A stretch of DNA of 15,094 bases from NCBI GenBank assembly GCA_002321335.1, contig DCMG01000132.1, positions 1 to 15,094 of the forward strand. Reading direction: 5' to 3'. Every line of letters begins with the position of its first letter. Positions within the stretch are counted from its first letter, which is position 1. Below the pieces are notes generated by a model. The model was not told where the DNA came from, made no database searches, and saw only the letters and a program-made list of their open reading frames with translations. A program made the translations under genes and the position numbers. Positions 8,794 to 15,094 of the stretch are shown here, one piece after another. The DNA comes from Bacteroidales bacterium UBA1628. Lineage in GTDB: Bacteria; Bacteroidota; Bacteroidia; Bacteroidales; UBA932.

Positions 8794-10791
8794 CTATCTC
8801 TTGGCGAAATCCTCAATCTTGAACGCCTTCGGACGAACCATCTTTTCCGTGTAGACGTTTCCGAACTCGTCTGTCACCTTGATGTTGAGATCAGTGTCGG
8901 TGTCCGGAGCCTTCACCTTGAAGAAATGATGCCACAACTCTGTGGTGAAGCTTGGACGTGACGTCAGGCCGGCATTGTTGTACCTCTTCGCGGAAAGAGC
9001 CGCGATGTGGAGCGGGTCATAGGCCGACGTTCTCACCCAGGTGAGTTCCTTGCCGCTCTCATCCGTCACACTCAAGGACCATTTGGAATTCCAGTTCCAG
9101 ATGTTGATCAGAACCTCGTTCTTCTCACTGCTAGGGTAAGCCTTCACATATTTCCCGAAACCTTTGTCTGTCAGTTCGACATTGTTGGTAGGCATATTGG
9201 GGACGTCTTTCTCGTAAGAGAAACTTACCTGATTGAGGTCGTATGACCTGAACTGGTAGCTCTCGTCCCAGGCGGTAGCCTTATACTTCCATTTGATGTC
9301 GGTACCGTCAATGTCCCAGATGCTGTAACCCGCAGGAGATCCGTCAGTACCGACATATACTCCGGCGGTCAGGTTTCCGGACCACCACCATGATCCGCAG
9401 ACGGATCCGGCGTTGTGCTCGCGGCAATTCTCGGCGGACAGCTTGACAGCCTCCGCAGGATTCACATTGAATATCACATGAGTGTGCCCTGTAACGAAAT
9501 TGACATTATAGCCACTCAACGCAGCCAACAATGTCCTGGTGTTGGACTCAGAATGATCGATTTTGAAGATGTTTCCGGAGACAGGATAGAATATCTGTGC
9601 ATGAGTGGTGATGATCAAAGGCGTGGACTTGTCCACATATTCAAGATCTTTCTTCAGCCACTCGATCTGCTCTGGCGCCAGGCTCTTTGAATATTTGCGG
9701 CTCTCCGTTCCGTCGTATTTCGAGCAATCGATATCATCAAGGACAATGTAATGAATCTTGCCGATGTTGAATGAATAAAATGAAGGGCCGAGATTTTTCA
9801 CATATTCGGCAGCGGCCAGAAAGTCTGCGTCAGGAGCAGCTATCTTGAAATCGTTGTCATGGTTTCCCATGGTGTGGAAAATCTGCAGTCCCTTGATGTC
9901 ACGGTTTATCTCATCCAGATATTCAGGAAAACTGAACTTGTTCCTGTACCAGTAAAGGTCCCATGTCATGTCTCCCAGTGTCATTCCATACATCTTCTCG
10001 GAACCGTGAGCCTGCATATACTTCGTCAAGTCACTCGCGAACACTCTGAACTGAGCCTTGTCACTTGTCCTGTTGGCTAGATGCATGTCTCCGAAGAAGA
10101 ACATCTTGTACTTGGTCTGGTCGCCAACCTTGGTCAAAGAGAAGTCTTTCTGCTCCACCTGCGAGGCCTTCCCGGAAAGATAAGAATAGAACAGCGGCAG
10201 AACACCTTGTGACGGAACTTCATAACCACTCGGAACGGAGATGAACACATAGCCCCACTTCTTGGCTGATTTAAGCTGGTATATTCCTTTGGCATTTGTC
10301 TTGGTGACCTGAATTCCGTCAGAAACGACCACATCTGCCACTCCGACACCATCGCACAACACGTTCCCCCATACGGTTGTCCCCTTGTCTGGAGTGAAAT
10401 CAGGATCGGTGGTCGATTTGATTGTCAAAGTTGTCTCACCGAAAGACTTTTTCTTTTGCCCACGGCGGATGGATACTTCATACTTACCGCTTGTAAGGTT
10501 CTGGGGAATCCTCACATTGAACTCCTTGGCGGAAACACTCTCGATTGTACATGCGAATTTGCCGAAAAGGAAATCATCAGTCTGCAACGGGGATTTCTCT
10601 TGAAGCACACGGAATCTGACCAGACCTGACGGCTCGGCCTCAATCTGGCTTGGCAAGGAAAACAGAATCTCCGACACATCTGACACGCCGTCATCATCCT
10701 TGCCGGTCTTGTCGCATTGAACCAGCGACCCCAAACAGACAATGACAGCTATGACAAACGACAAAGTTCTGTAATAGAAGCTTTTTCTCAT
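8794..10791 (-). CDS. Calcineurin-like metallophosphoesterase lipoprotein with N- and C-terminal accessory domains
   Basis: This 665-residue predicted lipoprotein carries a dinuclear-metal phosphoesterase core. The signal peptide ends in the lipobox LVQC (Cys26), followed by DKTGKDDD, an acidic stretch compatible with surface export. An Ig-like segment (about 40-126) precedes a beta-sandwich typical of the N-terminal domain of these enzymes (about 137-195). The catalytic core (about 226-445) has the full ligand set: GDMH (Asp235, His237), LGDMTWD (Asp274), MGNHD (Asn310, His311), TTHAQ (His397) and TGHTH (His436, His438). A C-terminal beta-rich domain (about 460-660) matches the usual C-terminal partner of this subfamily. 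The core is intact, so activity on a phosphomono- or phosphodiester is expected; the exact substrate is not evident. It lies 45 bp after glpT and directly before susC, suggesting it releases an organophosphate or phosphate from the imported ligand. Confidence 0.93.
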   Translation of the reverse strand: MRKSFYYRTLSFVIAVIVCLGSLVQCDKTGKDDDGVSDVSEILFSLPSQIEAEPSGLVRFRVLQEKSPLQTDDFLFGKFACTIESVSAKEFNVRIPQNLTSGKYEVSIRRGQKKKSFGETTLTIKSTTDPDFTPDKGTTVWGNVLCDGVGVADVVVSDGIQVTKTNAKGIYQLKSAKKWGYVFISVPSGYEVPSQGVLPLFYSYLSGKASQVEQKDFSLTKVGDQTKYKMFFFGDMHLANRTSDKAQFRVFASDLTKYMQAHGSEKMYGMTLGDMTWDLYWYRNKFSFPEYLDEINRDIKGLQIFHTMGNHDNDFKIAAPDADFLAAAEYVKNLGPSFYSFNIGKIHYIVLDDIDCSKYDGTESRKYSKSLAPEQIEWLKKDLEYVDKSTPLIITTHAQIFYPVSGNIFKIDHSESNTRTLLAALSGYNVNFVTGHTHVIFNVNPAEAVKLSAENCREHNAGSVCGSWWWSGNLTAGVYVGTDGSPAGYSIWDIDGTDIKWKYKATAWDESYQFRSYDLNQVSFSYEKDVPNMPTNNVELTDKGFGKYVKAYPSSEKNEVLINIWNWNSKWSLSVTDESGKELTWVRTSAYDPLHIAALSAKRYNNAGLTSRPSFTTELWHHFFKVKAPDTDTDLNIKVTDEFGNVYTEKMVRPKAFKIEDFAKR

Positions 10792-10836
10792 AAATAATAT
10801 CTCAATTTAACTAAACTGGCTGTTTAACAAAAATGT

Positions 10837-12243
10837 CTAAGCGTTGGATTTCGCCAGATTTCTCTCGCTCTTGATGAGAAGGGCGCAAAGGAACACACCG
10901 ATCAAGGCGCCGACGGCGACGGAGAGCATGGCGGTGTCCCAAGAGGAGCCTACGGCGATTCCGCCGACAAGAATCTTGGAGCAGACTGCGTCTCCGAGGA
11001 GGTAACCGAACAGACCTACGAAACCGGCGGCGGTTCCGGCGGCGTTCTTAGGCACGAGGTTCAGGGCCTGGACTCCGGTCAGGGCCACAGGACCGTAGAT
11101 GAAGAAGCCGATAAGGCACAAGGCTATGTAGATCATAGTCTTCTTGAAAGCCGGAGAAGCGCATTCGGCGACCATACCGGAGCCGACCATCCAATAGAGC
11201 AATACTCCGAGCAGACAGAAGAACATGCAGATCACGTTCATCGGGGCGCAGCGGCCTTTGAATATCTTGGATGTGGCCCAGCCGCAGGCAAGCGTGCCGA
11301 CAGCGCCAACTATGTTGTGCACGGAGAATGCCACCTTGCTCTCGGCGGCGGTCATGATGGACTTTTCCTGAAGATAGGTCGGAGCCCAGTCACCGATGCC
11401 GTAGCGGACCATATAGACGGCCACATTGGAGATGGCGACGATCCACAGAAGCTTGTTCTTGAACACATAGTCCACAAACAGGGTCTTGAACGGAAGTTTC
11501 TCGTCAGCGGAGCCCTTGGACTTGATTCCGGACCAGTCCTTTCTCCAATCCTGAACTGATGGGAGGCCACAAGACTCAGGCGTGTCACGGATGGCCCACC
11601 AGCAGAAGATCGCGATAAGAAGAGCCACGACGGCAGGGAATATGAAGTCTCCCCTCCAGCTCTGCGCCACGCCGCAAGCGTCAAAAATCATCACTCCGGC
11701 GATGGCGAGGAAGCCAAGCGAGAAACTTCCGATGGTGTGGGAGACATTCCACACGCTCATCTTGAAGCTTCGTTCGTTCTGGCTGAACCAATGCGCCATG
11801 ATTCTGCCGCAAGGAGGCCATCCGAAGCCGCTCAACCAGCCGACCACAAGCATGAGTGTGAATATGATGGCGGTGTTCACCGCTGTGTTCGCTCCAAAAG
11901 GAATCACACCGGTGAGGATCATCGTCAGAGCCGAGAGCACAAGGCCGACGCAAAGGAATTTTCTTGCGTCAGACCTGTCGGAAACACTTCCCATGATGAA
12001 TTTGGAGAAGGCGTAGGCAATGGATACCGCAGACATCGCAAGTCCGGCTTTACCGGCGTCAATGATTCCGTCATGGATCATGTCCGGAGCCGCGAGCGAT
12101 AGATTTTTGCGTACAAGGTAATAGGCCGCATAGCCGAAAAATGCACCCAGAAAGACCTTGGTACGCATTGCCTTATAGGTTTTGTCCACCTTGTCCTCTG
12201 CCAAGGGTTTTCCCGCCTTTGGCGGGTCAAGAAAACGTGACAT
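10837..12243 (-). CDS. glpT: GlpT-like glycerol-3-phosphate:phosphate antiporter (MFS, organophosphate family)
   Basis: This 468-residue inner-membrane protein of about 12 membrane segments closely resembles enterobacterial GlpT along its length. Examples are FFGYAAYYLVRKN (TM1), SKFIMGSVSDRS, GWPPCGR and NAAGTAAGFVGLFGYL. From recalled E. coli GlpT, the phosphate-binding arginines correspond to Arg45 here (TM1) and Arg280 (in VRYGIGDW, TM7). The lysine (Lys81) and histidine (His169, in WNVSH) of the binding site are also kept. It should therefore exchange external glycerol-3-phosphate, or a close analogue, for internal phosphate. The reading frame extends upstream to 12453, but I place the start at the ATG at 12243. 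That ATG fits the GlpT N-terminus and lies 38 bp inside a good promoter, whereas the longer form would begin upstream of it. It is the first gene of the operon with the phosphoesterase and SusCD. Confidence 0.92.
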   Translation of the reverse strand: MSRFLDPPKAGKPLAEDKVDKTYKAMRTKVFLGAFFGYAAYYLVRKNLSLAAPDMIHDGIIDAGKAGLAMSAVSIAYAFSKFIMGSVSDRSDARKFLCVGLVLSALTMILTGVIPFGANTAVNTAIIFTLMLVVGWLSGFGWPPCGRIMAHWFSQNERSFKMSVWNVSHTIGSFSLGFLAIAGVMIFDACGVAQSWRGDFIFPAVVALLIAIFCWWAIRDTPESCGLPSVQDWRKDWSGIKSKGSADEKLPFKTLFVDYVFKNKLLWIVAISNVAVYMVRYGIGDWAPTYLQEKSIMTAAESKVAFSVHNIVGAVGTLACGWATSKIFKGRCAPMNVICMFFCLLGVLLYWMVGSGMVAECASPAFKKTMIYIALCLIGFFIYGPVALTGVQALNLVPKNAAGTAAGFVGLFGYLLGDAVCSKILVGGIAVGSSWDTAMLSVAVGALIGVFLCALLIKSERNLAKSNA

Positions 12244-12281
12244 AAATATTTTTCTTTTAATATTATAACATTTTAATCTTA

Positions 12282-12312
12282 CAAATTTATCCATTTTAGT
12301 CATAAAAGCAAA
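12282..12312 (-). promoter_or_regulatory. Bacteroidota-type promoter of the glpT-phosphoesterase-susCD operon
   Basis: On the minus strand, TTTG (12312-12309), a 19-bp spacer and TAAATTTG (12289-12282) match the Bacteroidota sigma-70 pattern of TTTG near -33 and TAnnTTTG near -7. Transcription should begin around 12275-12278, leaving a short A/T-rich leader of about 32-35 nt before the ATG at 12243. This supports that start codon for glpT. Confidence 0.75.
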
Positions 12313-12357
12313 ATTATTGTTTGCCATCTCGACAGGGGCAGAGTCAAATGACAGAAA

Positions 12358-12388
12358 TTTGAATAAAGTTCCAAAAGCATTATCTTTG
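12358..12388 (+). promoter_or_regulatory. Bacteroidota-type promoter of the CoA-transferase gene
   Basis: TTTG (12358-12361), a 19-bp spacer and TATCTTTG (12381-12388) fit the Bacteroidota consensus with the same spacing as the divergent promoter. Transcription should start near 12393, giving an untranslated leader of roughly 125 nt. The 45 bp between the two promoters (12313-12357) could hold a shared operator, but I see no convincing palindrome there. Confidence 0.75.
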
Positions 12389-12517
12389 CCCGGCGATTTC
12401 GCGGCAGCCAAGAAGCAAATGGTTCTTTGGGCAGACGCAAAATAAGCAGACAATCCATAGTGTTGTCATGCCTTATCAAATCGCGGCATCAGGATAACCG
12501 GTCAATATGAATATAAA

Positions 12518-13819
12518 ATGAAAGAATACAACTACGTTTCCGCTGACGAGGCGGTCAAGGCCATAAAGTCGGGCGATCATATTCATTTAAGCAGTGTGGC
12601 GAGCGTGCCGCACATTTTGATTGACGCGCTTGTGCGCAGGGCAGATGCCGGAGAGGTCGAGGATCTGCATTTCCACCACTTCCACACCGAAGGGCCGGCT
12701 CCATATTCAGATCCAAAATATTCAGGAATCTTCTTTGAGCAGGGGTTCTTTATCGGCCCGAATGTGCGCCCTAACGTGAATTCTGGGTACGCTGACTATG
12801 TGCCGGTGCATCTTGGTGAGTCTCAGAAACTTTACCGCAGTGGAGCGATCAAACTTGGTGCCGCCTTGGTCCAGGTGTCGCTTCCGGACGAGAATGGGAT
12901 GGTGTCGCTGGGAACTTCGGTTGACTGCTCATTGGCTGCCATCGAGACCGCAAGGGTGAAGATCGCTGTGGTGAACCCTCATGTGCCCTTTGCCTACGGG
13001 GATTTGGTTTCGCTGGATGTTTTCGACTACCTTGTCAAGGATGACACACCGCTGGTTTCCAAGGATTTCGCTGAACCGACTCCGACCGAGGTTCTTATCG
13101 GGAAGAACTGCGCGGAACTCGTGCCTGACGGAGCCTGCATCCAGATGGGAATCGGGGCACTGCCTAATGCGCTAGCGGCACAACTCATTGACCACAAAAA
13201 CCTTGGCGTACACACTGAGATGTTTGCGGACGGGGTTCTCGGCCTTATCAAGAAAGGTGTCGTGAACGGTGCCAACAAGAAAATCGACAAGGGCAAGATC
13301 GTGGCTTCGTTCCTGCTGGGATCTCAGGAGGTATATTCATTCATCGATCATAATCCTGACGTGCTGATGAAGGATATAAAGTACGTCAACGACCCTTGGG
13401 TCATCTGCCAGAACCCTTGCATGATGGCTATCAACTCCGCCACAGAGGTCGATCTGACCGGGCAGATCTGCGCTGACTCGATCGGAACGAGGATATTCTC
13501 AGGCACCGGTGGCCAGCTGGATTTCGTGAAGGGAGCCTCGATGTCAGAGGGTGGAGTGTCGATGACGGCGTTCGCTTCACGCACCAACAAGGGGAAGGCG
13601 AAGATTGTCCCTTTCCTGTACCCAGGAGCAGGAGTTGTCACCCCGCGCGCTGACGCTCATTGGATTGTCACTGAATATGGTGCCGTGAATCTGTACGGCA
13701 AGTCGCTCCAGGAGCGCGCCAAGCTTCTCATCAGCATCGCGCATCCGGATGACCGCGAGATGCTGGACAGGGCTTCGTTCGAGAGATTCGGGCCGCACTG
13801 GCATGTGGTGAAGATCTGA
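12518..13819 (+). CDS. Family I CoA-transferase / acetyl-CoA hydrolase family protein
   Basis: This 433-residue cytoplasmic enzyme belongs to the acetyl-CoA hydrolase/transferase family, which includes 4-hydroxybutyrate, butyrate and succinate CoA-transferases. It has the two-domain layout and normal length of that family. The key active-site glutamate is Glu234 in HTEMFADG, matching the Glu that forms the glutamyl-CoA intermediate in 4-hydroxybutyrate CoA-transferase. Other signatures are QMGIGALPNA (209-218) and the glycine-rich SGTGGQLDFVKGA (328-340) that lines the CoA and oxyanion site. The likely reaction moves CoA between acetyl-CoA and another short acid, as in fermentative acetate or butyrate formation; the preferred acid cannot be told. 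It is a single-gene unit with its own promoter, transcribed divergently from the glpT operon. Its stop lies 5 bp from the end of the convergent transporter gene. No strong Shine-Dalgarno site precedes the ATG. Confidence 0.93.
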   Translation: MKEYNYVSADEAVKAIKSGDHIHLSSVASVPHILIDALVRRADAGEVEDLHFHHFHTEGPAPYSDPKYSGIFFEQGFFIGPNVRPNVNSGYADYVPVHLGESQKLYRSGAIKLGAALVQVSLPDENGMVSLGTSVDCSLAAIETARVKIAVVNPHVPFAYGDLVSLDVFDYLVKDDTPLVSKDFAEPTPTEVLIGKNCAELVPDGACIQMGIGALPNALAAQLIDHKNLGVHTEMFADGVLGLIKKGVVNGANKKIDKGKIVASFLLGSQEVYSFIDHNPDVLMKDIKYVNDPWVICQNPCMMAINSATEVDLTGQICADSIGTRIFSGTGGQLDFVKGASMSEGGVSMTAFASRTNKGKAKIVPFLYPGAGVVTPRADAHWIVTEYGAVNLYGKSLQERAKLLISIAHPDDREMLDRASFERFGPHWHVVKI

Positions 13820-13822
13820 TTA

Positions 13823-13847
13823 GGTCACTGAGCCTGTCGAAGTGACC
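13823..13847. repeat. 25-bp palindromic intergenic repeat at the convergent gene junction, possible two-way terminator
   Basis: GGTCACT (13823-13829) and AGTGACC (13841-13847) form a perfect 7-bp stem around an 11-nt loop, GAGCCTGTCGA. The unit resembles the widespread bacterial repeat family with the core CACTGAGCCTGTCGAAGTG, recalled from general experience and not searched here. It lies 3 bp past the CoA-transferase stop and overlaps the end of the opposing transporter gene. It could terminate transcription from either side, though neither flank has a U-run. Confidence 0.65.
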
Positions 13848-15094
13848 TCCATGAAAGAACCGGAATAAGGAAACTTAAGAGACAAGCCACAATCCAGAAC
13901 ACGGAGACAGGAGCGAAATCGAACTCGTTCTCCCCTATCATGATACCGCTGACGATGTTTTGTACACCGGCGGCGGCATAACTTGCCAGACCGACCATCC
14001 CAAGGGCAGCTCCGGTGGCCTTGCGAGGTACTATGTCAAGTGCCATCAGGCCGGCCACAGTGCAATAGACCACACCGATAGCCAGACTGAACACCGACAC
14101 ATAGACGATGTTCAATGAATATCCCCCACCGGTGAAAAGGAATGCTCCGAGCGACAGCAGGCAAAGCAGTCCGGAGATCAGCACAGGAATGAAACGGTTC
14201 CCTTTGAAAACCCGGTCGGAAAGCCAGCCTGCCAGCACGGTTCCGGCTATTCCAAAAGCCTCGGAGAACGCTATGATCTGTGTCGCTCCGGCAAGAGAAA
14301 AGCCCTTGCTTTTCTGGAGGAAAAGCACTCCCCACTCGCTGACAGCGTGCTGGGTGATGTACACGAAGGCGCTCGAAAGGGCGATTATCCATATTCCCGG
14401 ATGACGGACCACCATTTTCTGAAGTTCCTTGATCGGCATGGAGTCCGTCTTCTGAGGTTTCTCTCCAGTCAACGTCTGCACCGAAGGAAGGCCACGGCTT
14501 TCCGGTGTGTCAGAGACCATCAGCAGGATCATCACCGAACCGAGCACTCCGGCCACAGCGGAGAAGATGAAGCCATATTCCCATCCAGCCCAGCCGACAA
14601 TCAGCCCTAAAGCGAATACTGACAATGACTTACCCAAATAAGGCGTAGCACTGAAGATGCTGTAATATGTTCCTCTGCGTTCTAGCGGAAACCATCGTGA
14701 GAGGCTGATGACACCTGGAGGAGCGCCCATCGACTGACAGAAACCGTTGACTCCCCAGATGACAGCGAACACAATGAACAGCAGCATCGTGGATGTGCCG
14801 GCCCAACCTTGGAGCAACCCAAGAACTCCCATCAGAAGATTGACCACGGTTGAGATCAGAAGTCCGGTGGCCATGAAGCGACGCACGTTGCAATAGTCCG
14901 CGATGAACCCGTTGGCGAACTTCCCGAAAGCATAGACGAAATAAAACGCTGAGCCGATGATTCCAAGTTGCGCGGCTGTGAATATTCCCCCGTCGATCAA
15001 CGGCTGCTTCACAACGCTCATAGCCATCCTGCAGACGTAGTAGAGAGCATAAGCCCCCGTCACGCCCCAGATCGTGCGGCTCCGCAGACGCCTG
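13825..15094 (-). CDS. Organophosphate-family MFS transporter, UhpC/GlpT-like, 5' end outside the window
   Basis: This is an inner-membrane transporter of the same superfamily branch as GlpT, with 422 residues visible. An in-frame GTG at 15063 could serve as a start, but I reject it. The frame stays open to the right edge and encodes RRLRSRTIWG, which aligns with the pre-TM1 region of GlpT, so the true start is about 15-25 codons beyond the window. Shared features are YALYYVCRM (TM1 Arg kept), VYAFGKFANGFIADYC (the TM2 lysine kept), SMGAPPG and PRKATGAALGMVGLASY. By my alignment two other GlpT substrate-site residues differ: the TM7 arginine is Gln (in YITQHAVSEW) and the histidine position is Pro (in SATPYLG). 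Substrate may therefore differ from glycerol-3-phosphate, and a sensor-like role as in UhpC cannot be excluded. The last residues, SLRQAQ, are encoded by the palindromic repeat at the 3' end. Confidence 0.88.
   Translation of the reverse strand, partial: RRLRSRTIWGVTGAYALYYVCRMAMSVVKQPLIDGGIFTAAQLGIIGSAFYFVYAFGKFANGFIADYCNVRRFMATGLLISTVVNLLMGVLGLLQGWAGTSTMLLFIVFAVIWGVNGFCQSMGAPPGVISLSRWFPLERRGTYYSIFSATPYLGKSLSVFALGLIVGWAGWEYGFIFSAVAGVLGSVMILLMVSDTPESRGLPSVQTLTGEKPQKTDSMPIKELQKMVVRHPGIWIIALSSAFVYITQHAVSEWGVLFLQKSKGFSLAGATQIIAFSEAFGIAGTVLAGWLSDRVFKGNRFIPVLISGLLCLLSLGAFLFTGGGYSLNIVYVSVFSLAIGVVYCTVAGLMALDIVPRKATGAALGMVGLASYAAAGVQNIVSGIMIGENEFDFAPVSVFWIVACLLSFLIPVLSWRSLRQAQ

Noticed and set aside
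11582..12102. Overlapping plus-strand open frames opposite glpT
   Set aside because: Both frames are shadows of a confidently identified transporter gene; their low-complexity, charged or His-rich sequence resembles no family.
124..12243. Classical glycan utilisation locus
   Set aside because: No glycoside hydrolase, lyase, sulfatase, carbohydrate esterase or SusR/hybrid sensor gene is in the window. Such genes could still lie outside it.
12322..12340. Weak inverted repeat TGCC...GGCA between the divergent promoters as an operator
   Set aside because: Only 4 bp per arm with an 11-bp gap, which is expected by chance.
12244..12453. 70-residue N-terminal extension of the GlpT gene to the ATG at 12453
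   Set aside because: It would start upstream of the predicted minus-strand promoter and run across the divergent promoter. The extension shows no membrane-protein or GlpT character, and the ATG at 12243 matches the family N-terminus.
15061..15063. GTG as start of the right-hand transporter
   Set aside because: The frame stays open upstream to the window edge and encodes residues that align with the region before TM1 in GlpT, so the true start lies outside the window.
1..15094. CRISPR array, tRNA/rRNA genes, insertion sequences, phage or defence genes
   Set aside because: No spaced repeat array, cloverleaf, transposase or integrase sequence was seen on either strand.

Overview
The window looks like a piece of a Bacteroidales-type (phylum Bacteroidota) chromosome. 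The evidence is an adjacent SusC/SusD pair, several lipoproteins with acidic residues right after the lipid-anchored cysteine, BACON domains, and two promoters with the Bacteroidota pattern TTTG-N19-TAnnTTTG. I cannot name the genus from the sequence alone.

Layout. Positions 1-123 are intergenic and hold a 17-bp tandem repeat cut by the window edge and a strong 15-bp hairpin. A five-gene minus-strand operon then runs from about 12.3 kb down to 0.1 kb. In transcription order it encodes a GlpT-like glycerol-3-phosphate/phosphate antiporter (12243-10837), a calcineurin-like metallophosphoesterase lipoprotein (10791-8794), a SusC TonB-dependent transporter (8733-5401), a SusD lipoprotein (5387-3519) and a large BACON-domain lipoprotein in the SusE-like position (3495-124). 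The hairpin at 71-105 probably ends the transcript. The operon's predicted promoter lies at 12282-12312. A divergent promoter at 12358-12388 drives a plus-strand family I CoA-transferase/acetyl-CoA hydrolase gene (12518-13819). That gene meets, tail to tail with a 5-bp gap, a second minus-strand organophosphate-type MFS transporter (13825 to beyond the right edge). A palindromic repeat at 13823-13847 sits at this junction and supplies the last residues and stop codon of that transporter.

How the genes may work together (inference). The operon has no glycoside hydrolase, polysaccharide lyase, sulfatase or esterase in the window. Its only enzyme is a phosphoesterase, and its inner-membrane transporter resembles GlpT closely. 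This suggests uptake of a phosphorylated ligand: capture by the surface lipoproteins, passage through SusCD, cleavage by the phosphoesterase, and import of glycerol-3-phosphate or a similar organophosphate by GlpT. The arrangement is analogous to the enterobacterial glpT-glpQ pair, with an unrelated phosphoesterase fold in place of GlpQ and a SusCD outer-membrane module added. The substrate is not proven by the sequence. The CoA-transferase is probably a separate central-metabolism gene that shares the divergent promoter region.
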